A stretch of DNA of 58,903 nt, taken from contig LNEE01000047.1 in NCBI GenBank assembly GCA_001464895.1, forward strand, positions 1-58,903, in the 5' to 3' direction. This DNA is from Betaproteobacteria bacterium Ga0077532. Its GTDB lineage: Bacteria; Pseudomonadota; Gammaproteobacteria; Burkholderiales; Ga0077523. The notes beneath the pieces were generated by a model. It was given only the letters and a program-made list of their open reading frames with translations. It was not told the DNA's origin and made no database searches. A program made the position numbers and the translations under genes. Positions 43,920-54,000 of this stretch are shown here, in pieces (the stretch's first letter is position 1; every line of letters begins with the position of its first letter).

Positions 43920-46900
43920 ATGCAATCCGTCACCCTCGACGACAAGTACCAGTCCGTCAACGGCCGCATCTACCTGACCGGCATCCAGGCCATCGTGCGC
44001 CTGATGCTGATGCAGCGCCGCCGCGACGCCGCCGCCGGCCTCAACACCGCCGGCTTCGTATCCGGCTATCGCGGCAGCCCGCTCGGCGGTCTCGACGAGG
44101 CGCTGTGGAAGGCCGAGAAGCACCTGACAGAGCAGCACGTGAAGTTCGTGCCCGGCACGAACGAGGAGATGGCCGCCACCGCCGTCTGGGGCACGCAGCA
44201 GGTGCACATGGTGGGCGAGTCCGACTACGACGGCGTCTTCGCCCTCTGGTACGGCAAGGGCCCCGGCGTCGACCGCTGCGGCGACGTCTTCAAGCACATG
44301 AACTTCGCGGGCACCTCGAAGCACGGCGGTGTGTTGCTCGTGGCGGGCGATGACCACGGCGCGTACTCCTCGACCCTGCCGCACCAGAGCGATCACCTGT
44401 TCTCGGCCTCGATGATCCCGGTGCTCTACCCGTGCAACGTGCAGGAATACGTGGAACTGGGTCTGCACGGCTTCGCGATGTCGCGCTATTCGGGCTGTGC
44501 GGTGGCGTTCAAGGCGCTCGCCGACACCGTGGAGTCGTCCGCCTCCATCGACGCGAACCTCGACGCGCCCGCCATCGTCCTGCCGACCGACTTCCCGATG
44601 CCCGAGGGTGGCCTGAACGGTCGGCTGTCGTCGGAGACGCTCGGCGTCCAGGCGCGCAACCAGGAAGCGCTGATGCAGGACTACCGCATCTATGCCGCCA
44701 TCGCCTACGCCCGCGCCAACAAGCTGAACCGCACCACCATCGACTCGCCCAAGGCGCGGCTCGGCATCGTCGCCTCCGGCAAGTCGTACATGGACGTTCT
44801 GGAGGCGCTCGAAGAACTGGGCATCGACGAGGCCGGTGCCGCCGAGATCGGCATCCGCGTCTTCAAGGTCTCGATGCCGTGGCCCCTCGAACCCGACGGC
44901 ATCCGCGAGTTCTCGCGCGGTCTGGAGGAGATCCTCGTCGTCGAGGAGAAGCGCCAGATGGTCGAGTACCAGCTGAAGGAACACCTCTACAACTGGAGCG
45001 AGGACGCCCGGCCCCGCGTCATCGGCAAGTTCGACGAGCGCGGCGAATGGGTCGCCGGCCGCGGCAACTGGCTGCTGCCCGCGAAGGGCGACTTCTCCAT
45101 CGCGCAGATCGCCCGCGTGATCGCCGGCCGCCTCGCACGCTTCCACGACAGCGACCGCATCCGCGCGCGCCTCGCCTTCCTCGAAGCGAAGGAGGCCGTG
45201 CTGCGCAAGGCCGTCGCGACACCGCCGCGACCCGCGTGGTACTGCTCGGGCTGTCCGCACAACCGCTCGACGAAGGTCCCCGACGGCAGCCTCGCGCTGG
45301 CCGGCATCGGCTGCCACGTGATGGCCACGGCCATCTACCCGGAGCACAACCGCACCACCACGCAGATGGGCGGCGAAGGGGCCATCTGGATCGGCCAGGC
45401 GCCGTTCTCGAAGCGCGGCCACGTGTTCTCGAACCTGGGTGACGGCACGTACTTCCACTCCGGCCACCTCGCGATCCGCGCTGCCATCGCGGCGGGCGTG
45501 AACATCACCTACAAGATCCTCTTCAACGATGCCGTCGCGATGACCGGCGGCCAGCCCGTCGACGGCCAGACCTCCGTGCCGATGATCGCGCAGCAGATGG
45601 CCGCCGAGGGCGTGAAGCGCATCGCGATCGTCACGGAGGATCTCGCCCGCTACGCCGATCGGAGTTCGCTGCCCGCGACCGCCACGCTGCACGATCGACA
45701 CGATCTCGATGCCGTGCAGAAGGAGATGCGCACGATCTCCGGCACGTCGGTCATCATCTACGACCAGACGTGCGCGGCCGAGAAGCGCCGCCGCCGCAAG
45801 AAAGGCGAGATGCCGACGCCGTCGCAGCGCCTCTTCATCAACGAGGCCGTGTGCGAGGGCTGCGGCGACTGCGGCGCTGCGTCCAACTGCACGTCGCTGC
45901 TGCCGAAGCAGACGGCGTTCGGCACGAAGCGCGTGATCGACCAGTCGGCGTGCAACCAGGACTTCAGCTGCGTCGAGGGCTTCTGCCCGAGCTTCGTGTC
46001 GGTCGAGGGCGGCAAGGTCCGGCGTCCGAAGGCGGCGAAGGGTGCCGTCGAGTTCGGCGAACTGCCGGCACCGACGCTCGTCCCGCTGCAGTCGGCCACC
46101 TGGAACATCCTCGTCACCGGCATCGGCGGCACCGGCGTCATCACGATCGGCGCCCTGATGGGCATGGCCGCGCACCTGGAAGGACGCGGCGTCTCGGTTC
46201 TCGACATGACCGGCATGTCGCAGAAGAACGGCGCGGTGACCTCGCACGTGAAGCTCGCGGCCCATCCGGAGGACATCCACGCCCAGCGCATCGCCACGGG
46301 CGAGGCCGACCTCATCCTCGGCTGCGACCTCCTCACGGCCGGCGCGCAGGACGCCATCGCGAAGACGCGCCCCGGCCGCACGGTCGCCGTCGTGAACACG
46401 CACGAGCAGCCCACGGGCAAGTTCGCACAGGACCCCGATTGGCAGTTCCCGGCAGACGCCGTCCGTGCGCTGCTCGACGAGGCGGTGGCCGGCAACGTCC
46501 ACGCGCTCGACGCGACGCGCATCGCCACCGCGCTGCTCGGTGACGCCATCGCGACCAACCTCTTCATGCTCGGCTTCGCTTTCCAGAAGGGCCTCGTGCC
46601 GCTCGGCGAGGCATCGCTGCTGCGGGCGATCGAACTGAACGGCGTCGCCGTCGACGCCAACAAGGCCGCGTTCCTCTGGGGCCGTCGCGCCGCCGCCGAC
46701 CTCGCACGGGTCGAACGCATCGCAACGCCGGCGCAACCGGTGCAGGTCCAGTTCCCGCAGACGCTCGCCTCCCTCGTGAAGCAGCGCGTCGAACATCTCA
46801 CCGCCTGGCAGGACGCCAGTTACGCCGCGCGGTACGAGCGATTCGTCGACCGTGTGCGCGCCGCCGAGACGAAGCTCGGCACCGGCGACCAGCTCGCTCG

Positions 46901-47447
46901 CACCGTGGCGAGTGCCGCCGCGAAGCTGATGAGCTACAAGGACGAATACGAGGTCGCGCGCCTCTACTCCAACGGCGAGTTCGAGAAGCGGCTCGCGGAC
47001 ACCTTCGAAGGCGATGTTCAACTGCGTTTCCACCTCGCGCCGCCGCTGCTGTCGAAGCGGGACGCCGACGGTCATCTGGTGAAGAAGTCGTACGGCCCGT
47101 GGGTCCGCCACGCGTTCCGCTGGCTCGCGAAAGCCAAGGGGCTGCGCGGCACCGCGCTCGACGTGTTCGGCCGCACCGCCGAGCGGCGCATGGAGCGCGC
47201 GCTGATCGCCGAGTACGAGGAGGCCATCGATCGCGCCCTCGCGCAACTCACGCCCGAGACCCTGCCGCTCGTCGTCGAACTCGCAGGCCTGCCCGAGAAG
47301 ATGCGCGGCTTCGGGCATGTGAAGGAAGCCAACGTCGCGAAGGCGAAGGTACGATGGGCGGAGATCGAGGCGCAGCTGGCCGCAGGCGTCGCGCCCGGCG
47401 CTACGTCGGCCACGAGCACCCGGACGAAGGCGCAGCAAGCGGCCTGA
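43920..47447 (+). CDS. indolepyruvate (aryl-2-oxoacid) ferredoxin oxidoreductase, fused
   Basis: 1175 residues combining the alpha and gamma (IorA/IorB) parts. The N-terminal half has SGYRGSPLGGLDEALWKAEK. The ThDP/Fe-S region has WYCSGCPHNRST and GGEGAIWIGQAPF, with further cysteines near residue 643 (CEGCGDCGAASNC). The C-terminal gamma domain has GIGGTGVITIGALMG near 735. It oxidatively decarboxylates arylpyruvates to aryl-acetyl-CoA using ferredoxin or a similar carrier. GGAG precedes the ATG. Confidence 0.92.
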   Translation: MQSVTLDDKYQSVNGRIYLTGIQAIVRLMLMQRRRDAAAGLNTAGFVSGYRGSPLGGLDEALWKAEKHLTEQHVKFVPGTNEEMAATAVWGTQQVHMVGESDYDGVFALWYGKGPGVDRCGDVFKHMNFAGTSKHGGVLLVAGDDHGAYSSTLPHQSDHLFSASMIPVLYPCNVQEYVELGLHGFAMSRYSGCAVAFKALADTVESSASIDANLDAPAIVLPTDFPMPEGGLNGRLSSETLGVQARNQEALMQDYRIYAAIAYARANKLNRTTIDSPKARLGIVASGKSYMDVLEALEELGIDEAGAAEIGIRVFKVSMPWPLEPDGIREFSRGLEEILVVEEKRQMVEYQLKEHLYNWSEDARPRVIGKFDERGEWVAGRGNWLLPAKGDFSIAQIARVIAGRLARFHDSDRIRARLAFLEAKEAVLRKAVATPPRPAWYCSGCPHNRSTKVPDGSLALAGIGCHVMATAIYPEHNRTTTQMGGEGAIWIGQAPFSKRGHVFSNLGDGTYFHSGHLAIRAAIAAGVNITYKILFNDAVAMTGGQPVDGQTSVPMIAQQMAAEGVKRIAIVTEDLARYADRSSLPATATLHDRHDLDAVQKEMRTISGTSVIIYDQTCAAEKRRRRKKGEMPTPSQRLFINEAVCEGCGDCGAASNCTSLLPKQTAFGTKRVIDQSACNQDFSCVEGFCPSFVSVEGGKVRRPKAAKGAVEFGELPAPTLVPLQSATWNILVTGIGGTGVITIGALMGMAAHLEGRGVSVLDMTGMSQKNGAVTSHVKLAAHPEDIHAQRIATGEADLILGCDLLTAGAQDAIAKTRPGRTVAVVNTHEQPTGKFAQDPDWQFPADAVRALLDEAVAGNVHALDATRIATALLGDAIATNLFMLGFAFQKGLVPLGEASLLRAIELNGVAVDANKAAFLWGRRAAADLARVERIATPAQPVQVQFPQTLASLVKQRVEHLTAWQDASYAARYERFVDRVRAAETKLGTGDQLARTVASAAAKLMSYKDEYEVARLYSNGEFEKRLADTFEGDVQLRFHLAPPLLSKRDADGHLVKKSYGPWVRHAFRWLAKAKGLRGTALDVFGRTAERRMERALIAEYEEAIDRALAQLTPETLPLVVELAGLPEKMRGFGHVKEANVAKAKVRWAEIEAQLAAGVAPGATSATSTRTKAQQAA

Positions 47448-47490
47448 GCGCGATGCCCGTCCCCACCGACAAGACACGAAAGGATCACGC

Positions 47491-48594
47491 ATGACCAACA
47501 CCAGCATCCCCACGCTCACCCTCGACCACATCACCGTGCGCGCCGTCTCGATCCCGATGCGCCGCCCCATCGTCTCGAAGGTCGGCATCTACGAGAAATG
47601 GCCGCTGGTGCTGATCGACGCCCACACGGCCGAGGGCGTCACCGGTCATGCCTTCCTCGAACCCTACCGGCACAACGCCGTCGGACCGATCACCGCCCTG
47701 CTCCAGGAACTCGCCACGCAGTTCCGCGGCCGGCCGCTCGCTCCGCTCGACGTGTACCGCGATGGCATGGGCGCCATGCACCTGAACGGCCGCGAGGGTC
47801 TGAGCGTCATCGCGATCTCGGGTCTGGACATGGCGCTTTGGGATGCCCGTGCGCGCGCTGCAGGTCAGTCGCTCGCCACCCTGCTGGGCGGCACGCCCGG
47901 CCCGGTCCGCGCGTACAACACGAACGGTCTGTGGCTGATCCCGCTCGACCGGATCGGTGCCGAGGCCGAGAGTCTCGTGGCGGAGGGCGGGTTCCGGGCG
48001 ATCAAGCTGCGCCTTGGCCGCCCCACGTTGAAGGACGACCTCGCCGCCATCGCGGAGGTGCGCCGCGCCGTGGGCGACGACATCCATCTCATGGTCGACT
48101 TCAATCAGGGTCTGGCGTTCGGCGAGGCGCTGCTCCGACTGCACGCCCTCGACGACCAGGGCCTCTACTGGTTCGAGGAACCGGTCATCTACGACAACCT
48201 GGAAGGCTGCGCACAGATCACGCGCGAGATGCGGACACCCGTGTCGATCGGCGAGAACATCTACGGTCCGCGCGCCTTCCTCGCCGCCGTCCGTGCGAAC
48301 GCCGCCGACCTCTACATGCCCGACCTCATGCGCATCGGCGGCGTCAGCGGCTGGATGCGCGCCGCAGCGATCGCGGGCGCCGCCGGCCTGCCTCTGTCGA
48401 GCCACCTCTACCCCGCGGTCTCGGCGCAGCTGCTCCGCGTGAGCGAGTCGGCCGACTGGCTGGAATGGTCGGACTGGGCCGCGCCCGTGCTGGCGGATCC
48501 GATCCGCGTGAAGGACGGCTTCGCGGAAGTGCCGTCCCGCCCGGGCAGCGGTATCGAGTGGGACGAAGCGGGCGTGAAGAAGTACGCGATGTAG
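47491..48594 (+). CDS. mandelate-racemase-type enolase superfamily enzyme
   Basis: 367 residues. Catalytic features of the mandelate racemase subgroup are visible: Lys of AIKLRLG, metal ligands in MVDFNQG, FEEPV and IGENIYG, and a base His in LSSHLYP. It should abstract a proton next to a carboxylate and either racemise or dehydrate. The substrate is not known. It lies 43 bases after the oxidoreductase and is followed by a solute receptor gene. Confidence 0.9.
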   Translation: MTNTSIPTLTLDHITVRAVSIPMRRPIVSKVGIYEKWPLVLIDAHTAEGVTGHAFLEPYRHNAVGPITALLQELATQFRGRPLAPLDVYRDGMGAMHLNGREGLSVIAISGLDMALWDARARAAGQSLATLLGGTPGPVRAYNTNGLWLIPLDRIGAEAESLVAEGGFRAIKLRLGRPTLKDDLAAIAEVRRAVGDDIHLMVDFNQGLAFGEALLRLHALDDQGLYWFEEPVIYDNLEGCAQITREMRTPVSIGENIYGPRAFLAAVRANAADLYMPDLMRIGGVSGWMRAAAIAGAAGLPLSSHLYPAVSAQLLRVSESADWLEWSDWAAPVLADPIRVKDGFAEVPSRPGSGIEWDEAGVKKYAM

Positions 48595-48689
48595 ATCGTT
48601 CGCTGGCCGGTTGCGAGACCGGCCAGCGTGCCGCACGGCGGTCGCGCCTATCATGGCGCCTCCACGGACACACTCCGAGACACCCGCCC

Positions 48690-49664
48690 ATGCGTTCCCG
48701 TCTGCACCTGCTCGCCGCCCTGGCGCTCGCTGCCGCCCTGCCTGCCGCGCCGGCCATCGCCCAGGACTTCCCGCGCAAGCCCATCAAGATCATCGTGCCG
48801 TTCCCGCCCGGCGGCACACCGGACATGCTGTCACGGCTGCTCAGCCATCGCGCCACGCAACTCCTGGGGAAGCAGGTCGTCATCGACAACCGGCCGGGCG
48901 CCGGCGGCAACGTCGCAATGGAACTCGTGGCCCGCGCCCCGGGCGACGGCTACACGCTGATCATGGCCAGCATCGGCACCTGCTCCATCAACCCGTACAT
49001 CTACAAGACCATCGGCTTCGACGTCGAACGCGACTTCGCCCCGCTGATGGAAGTCGGTCGCATCGCGAATCTGCTCGCGGTGCATCCTTCCGTCCCGGCG
49101 AAGGACGTGAAGGAACTCGTCGCGCTGATCCGCGCGAAGCCGGGCGGGATCACGTACGCCTCCTCGGGATTCGGTTCCTCGCTGCACCTCACGTCGGAAC
49201 TGTTCGAGTCGCTCGCCGGCATCGAGATCCGGCACGTGCCCTACAAGGGCAGCGCGCTCGCCGTCACGGCGCTCGTGGGTGGTGAGGTGAACTTCATGTT
49301 CGACAACATGCCCTCGATCTCGCCGCATGCCGGGGCCGGTCGCGTCCGGCCGATCGCCGTCACCGGCACGAAGCGCTCGAAGCTGTTCCCCGATGTGCCG
49401 ACCATGCAGGAGGCCGGCTACAAGGATGTCGTGATGCAGCCGTGGTTCGGTCTGCTCGCCCCCGCGAAGACATCGCCGGCAGTGCTCGAGAAGCTGAACG
49501 CTGTGTTCAACGAGGCATTGCGCGATCCGACGGTGCAGAAGCGTCTTGCCGAACTCGATGTAGAGGCCATCGGTGGCAGTGGCGCCGACTTCGGGAAGCA
49601 CATCCGCGCAGAGAGCGAGAAGTGGAGCCGCCTCATCCGCGAGCGGAAGATCACCGCCGAATAG
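48690..49664 (+). CDS. Bug/TctC-family periplasmic solute receptor
   Basis: 324 residues with a signal peptide ending AIAQ. The mature part has PIKIIVPFPPGGTPDMLSRL, VIDNRPGAGGNVAMELVARA, ASSGFGSSLHLTSELF and HVPYKGSALAVTALVGGEV, all typical. Such receptors, abundant in Betaproteobacteria, bind carboxylates. No TctAB permease is present here. It probably supplies the substrate of the neighbouring enolase-superfamily enzyme. Confidence 0.93.
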   Translation: MRSRLHLLAALALAAALPAAPAIAQDFPRKPIKIIVPFPPGGTPDMLSRLLSHRATQLLGKQVVIDNRPGAGGNVAMELVARAPGDGYTLIMASIGTCSINPYIYKTIGFDVERDFAPLMEVGRIANLLAVHPSVPAKDVKELVALIRAKPGGITYASSGFGSSLHLTSELFESLAGIEIRHVPYKGSALAVTALVGGEVNFMFDNMPSISPHAGAGRVRPIAVTGTKRSKLFPDVPTMQEAGYKDVVMQPWFGLLAPAKTSPAVLEKLNAVFNEALRDPTVQKRLAELDVEAIGGSGADFGKHIRAESEKWSRLIRERKITAE

Positions 49665-49733
49665 CAGGGCACGGAGATTCCTCGGCCCGCTCGGGCCGGG
49701 TCACGAACCTCGCCCGCGCGGGCTGCGGGCAGG

Positions 49734-50087
49734 TCAGCGCGTCTGCGGGGGCTTGCTCACCGCGGGCGTATCCGACCGGCGCCCGACCGTGGCGGCCTTG
49801 AGGAGCGCGAAGCGGTCCCGCATCCGCTTGAACGCCTGCCAGCCGGCCCACAGCCGCAGCGACCACGCGATGGCACGCGACGGCCGCAGGATCACGATCG
49901 CCGCCACCGCACCACCGAACACCAGCGGTCGGGCACTGGCGAAACGCCACACCGCGGCGAGCCATCCAGCCGCCCGCAACGGCTGCGTGACCGCACCGAC
50001 GAGGCGCCCGATGTCATCGCGCTCGCGCGCGGCGCGAGCCACGAGTTCAGCGCGCCGGGCCCGCACCTCGGCGAGACGATCGATCAT
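49734..50087 (-). CDS. YqjK-like membrane protein
   Basis: 117 residues. A charged N-terminal helix (VRARRAELVARAARERDDI) leads to a central hydrophobic helix (PLVFGGAVAAIVILRP) and a basic tail. Length and position after the YqjD- and YqjE-type genes match YqjK. It overlaps the YqjE-type stop by four bases. Confidence 0.75.
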   Translation of the reverse strand: MIDRLAEVRARRAELVARAARERDDIGRLVGAVTQPLRAAGWLAAVWRFASARPLVFGGAVAAIVILRPSRAIAWSLRLWAGWQAFKRMRDRFALLKAATVGRRSDTPAVSKPPQTR

Positions 50088-50440
50088 GACCGCCGCCCGA
50101 GACGTTCGCGGTCCTTCCGCAGTTCAGAGAGGGTCGTATCGAAGAGGCGCGCGTGGGCGCCGGTATGGCGCCAGAGCGCCATCGCGGCGACGGCACCGCC
50201 CCCCAGGAACAGGACGAGCAGCCCGCCGATGGCGGCGAGCCGGTGGGTGTCCCAGAAGAGGACCACCACCAGCATGACGGCGAGGAGCGCCGCCACACCG
50301 AGACAGAAACCGGCGACGACGCCCAGGATCAGCATCTGCCGCAGCCGGAGCTTCTCCTCCTCCAGCTCCGTGACGACGATCTCCAGCCGCGTCTCCACGA
50401 GGCCCACCGCCGTCGCGGCGAGGCGGCGGACCGAATCCAT
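50084..50440 (-). CDS. YqjE-like (phage-holin superfamily) membrane protein
   Basis: About 118 residues with two membrane helices (MLILGVVAGFCLGVAALLAV, then RLAAIGGLLVLFLGGGAVAA) and RLEIVVTELEEEKLRL before them, as in YqjE. ATG 50440 is the conservative start. A TTG at 50479 would add an acidic N terminus common in homologues. It is the middle gene of the yqjD-yqjE-yqjK order, probably a membrane stress operon. Confidence 0.8.
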   Translation of the reverse strand: MDSVRRLAATAVGLVETRLEIVVTELEEEKLRLRQMLILGVVAGFCLGVAALLAVMLVVVLFWDTHRLAAIGGLLVLFLGGGAVAAMALWRHTGAHARLFDTTLSELRKDRERLGRRS

Positions 50441-50484
50441 CAGGCCGCCACCCGCGCCCTCCTCCTCGTTCGAGGCCAAGGGGT

Positions 50485-50796
50485 TCAGCGCCGGCTGATC
50501 AACATGCCGATCAGGAATCCGACCCCGGCAGCGACGCCCGCTGCCTGCCACGGGTGTTCGTGCACGTAGTCGTCGGTCGCGCGGGCCACTTCCTTCACTT
50601 TTGCGCCCAGCGCCTGCTCCACCTGGACGAGGCGCTGCTTCGCATCGTGCAGCGTATCGATGATGCGTTCGCGCGCCGCCACCGCACGATCGCCCGTCTC
50701 GTGGGCAGTGGCCTGAAGCAGCGCCTCGGCGTCGGTGACGACGGCCCGGAAGTCCTTGGCAAGGCGGTCCAGCGAAACTTCGATATCGGTGCTCAT
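50485..50796 (-). CDS. YqjD/ElaB-family (DUF883) protein
   Basis: 103 residues. A long amphipathic helix is followed by YVHEHPWQAAGVAAGVGFLIGML and a final ISRR, the DUF883 hallmark of a C-terminal membrane anchor with Arg end. E. coli YqjD binds ribosomes at the membrane in stationary phase. GGAGA precedes the ATG. Confidence 0.9.
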   Translation of the reverse strand: MSTDIEVSLDRLAKDFRAVVTDAEALLQATAHETGDRAVAARERIIDTLHDAKQRLVQVEQALGAKVKEVARATDDYVHEHPWQAAGVAAGVGFLIGMLISRR

Positions 50797-51050
50797 TGCG
50801 ATCTCCGTTGATGAGGGGTGCGCTGGTCCGACACCGCACATCGGCGCCGGTTCGGCCCCACCCCCATGACATCGCGGTGGCGGATTGCCTGCAGCCCCAA
50901 GGCTGAACGATACGCCCGGGCGACCGCACAGGGGAACCCATGATGTCCGGGGCCACTGCGGCCGAGCGTGCCGTCGGCGTGGGCGAAGGGACTAGGCCCC
51001 CCCGATCCGGTAGCATTGCGCGCCTCCGTCCCACCCGCACCCCACGCATC

Positions 51051-54000
51051 GTGCCCGCCGCCAAAGCCCGTCTCCTGTCGCTTCTCGAGTACGTCCGCCA
51101 GGTGGCCCGCGTGCGTACGCCGACGGTCTCGAACCTCGCCGACCACGGCCGCTTCCTCCTGCACGACCATCAGGTGGCGGAATTCGCGAGCGTGTTGCGA
51201 ATGGGCGGTGACGCCGACGGCGGGGACGAGGTCTGGTTCACGGTGCCCCGACCGCGTGCGAGCGGGCTGCCACCGGAACCGGATTCGCCGTGGCTCGCAC
51301 CGTGGCTCACGGTGGGCAGCTCGATGCTCGCCCCGCCGGGGCTCGCAGATACCTTGGACGGCGCGGCGCTCATCGCCGCCGGTACGCATCGCGACGCCGA
51401 CGGCCAGCAGACCTCTCTCGATGACGTCGCCAGGCCCGCGATCTCGCCGCAGTCCAGGGTGTCGCTGGCCGCCTACGAGTACCGCGCCGAGGTGGAACGC
51501 CAGTTCCGCCACTACACCGAGCGCGTCTGGCGTCCGTGGAGCGAAAGCGAGCAGCACCGTCGGAGCCTCTCGCGTCTCTACGCGCAGCTCTTCACGCTCC
51601 ACCAGGACCTCACCGGCGCCACGACCGAGGAGGACCTCGAACTCGTGCTCGGACTGGGCATCGGCACGTGGGAGGACGAAGCCGGGCGCATCTCGTATCC
51701 ACTCCTGACGAAGCTCGTCGACCTCACGATCCATCCCGTCACGGGCGCCGCGGAGATCCGTCCGCGCGACGGTGACCCGCGCCTCGAACTCGATGCCTAC
51801 ACGCAGCGCCGCAATCCTGGCGTGGCCCAGGCGGAGCAGGCCGCCCGTGAACGCTTCGCGGCCGCGACGAACACGTTCTCCCCCTTCGATCCCGAGAGCT
51901 GGCGGCCCGCGCTCGAAGCGGTGCGTACGTGCCTCGATCCGCGCGGCGAGCAGCATCACGCGGGCTTCGTCCCGCTGGACCTCGGGGTGGCCGAACCCAC
52001 CGCGAAGTTCACGGTGACCGAGGGATGGGCGCTTTTCGCACGACCACGCAGCCAGGATCCGCTCGTTCAGGACCTCGAAAAGTTCGTCGAGGCCATCGCC
52101 CGCCTGCCCGGCGACCAAGCACTGCCGCGCGCCACGGCCGCGATGGTCCACGAGCCGGGCAGCGACGCAGAGAAGGTCACCCTGCCCGCGTTTCGCGGCG
52201 TGAGCATGGCCAAGTCCGACGGTGCGTCGGACGGTCCGGTCCGCGATCTCTACTTCCCGAAGCCGTTCAACGACGAGCAGGTGCGCGTGGTCCAGCTGCT
52301 GGAGGCGCACGACGGCGTCGTGGTGCAGGGCCCGCCGGGCACGGGCAAGACGCACACGATCGCGAACATCATCTGCCACTGGCTCGCCACGGGCCGCCGC
52401 GTGCTCGTGACATCGATGAAGGAACCGGCGCTTGCCGCGCTGCGCGACAAGCTGCCCGAGGAGATCCGCCCGCTCGCCATCTCGCTGCTGTCCGCCGAGA
52501 AGGACGGCATGCGGCAGTTCGAGCAGTCGGTGCGCGTGATCGCGAACGAGGTGCAGGGCATAGACCCCGAAGCACTCGCCCGCGAAGTGAAGCGACTGGA
52601 GGAGACCATCGACGCGTTGCAGACCCGCATCGCGAAGATCGACGTCGACATCGGCCGCTGGGCACGCCTCAATCTGGCGCGCCTCGACGTCTCTGGCGAA
52701 CGCCTCGATCCGCTCGACGCCGCGCGCGAGGTGATGGCCGCCACAGGCCGGTTCGAGTGGATCCCCGACAAGATCGGCGTGGGGCCGCAGTACACCCCGA
52801 AGTTCTCCGCCACCGACATGGACCGCCTGCGTGCGGCCCGCCGACAGATCGGTCGCGACATCGACTACGCGGGAGCGGATCTCCCGGCGCCGGATGCGCT
52901 TCCGACTGCCGAGGAGATCGCGACGGCGCATCGCGACCTCTCGCGCTTCGCCCGGCTGTCGGAGGCCGCCCGCAGCGGCGACATCCCCACGCTCGCACCG
53001 ACGGGCGCAGCGGCGCTCGACGCGCTCCAGGCATTGACGGCCGAGCTGACCCGCGTGCGCGAACTCGACGCCGAGATCGCCCGCGCCACCCAACGCTGGA
53101 CCGATCGCCTCCGCCAGGCGCTCGCGCAAGGTGCGCACGCGGACGAGCTGGCACTTCTCGACACCCTCGGCCGGGAGTTCGATCAGGCGATGGGCCAGCG
53201 ACGCGCGTTCGTGGCGCGCCCGGTGGCCCTCCCGGCCGCCGCAGAACTCGACGCCGACTTCGGCCAGGCGCTGCAGAACCTCGCCGATGGTCGGCGCGCC
53301 TTCGGCATCGCCGGTGTCTTCGGCAAGGGCGAGGCGAAGAAGCACCTGGAGAGCGTCCGGATCAACGGGCTCGTGCCGGCGGATGCCGACGAATGGCAGC
53401 ATGTGGTCGCGTACCTCGCCCTGCAGCGCAAGTGGCGCGAATTGGCGGCCCGGTGGAACACCCTCGCCACGGACCTCGGACTCGATCCGGTGGACGTGCA
53501 GGATGCATCGGCCGGCCTCGCCGCCGCAGCGCAGCTCGCCGCGGTGCGCCGCCTGCAGACCTTCGAGTCGACGGTGCGGTCGCTGGCAGTCCACGCCTCC
53601 GCCATGTTCCCAGGCTGGACCGGTGCGCAGCGCCGGCCCGACGACGCGATCGCGTGGAACGAGCTGGACCGCACGGTGGAGCACTACCTTGCCTCGTCGC
53701 GGCTCGGCGACGTGTGGGCAGTACGCGAGCGCCTGCGCCGCGGACTCGACGGCCGCAACGGCCGCGTGGTCGAGCAGATGCGCGCCTTCCTCGACGCGAC
53801 ACTCGGCGATCCGCAGCACGGGGAGCCGACGGTGGTCGCGATGTGGAACGCCCTTCTGCTCGAGCTGGCGCGGGTGCGGGCTCTCATGCCGCGGCTCGCC
53901 ACCGTGGCCCAGGTGACCGCGGCCATCGAGGCCTCGGGCGCACCGCGCTACGCACGCCTGCTGCGCGACACGCCGGCCGATGCGAACGACGCACTCGTAC

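Noticed and set aside
43521..47588. A 1355-codon open frame antisense to the oxidoreductase gene
   Set aside because: It is a GC-skew shadow. The opposite strand encodes a well-conserved enzyme with clear motifs, and the antisense translation is low-complexity Arg/Ala/His/Val sequence.
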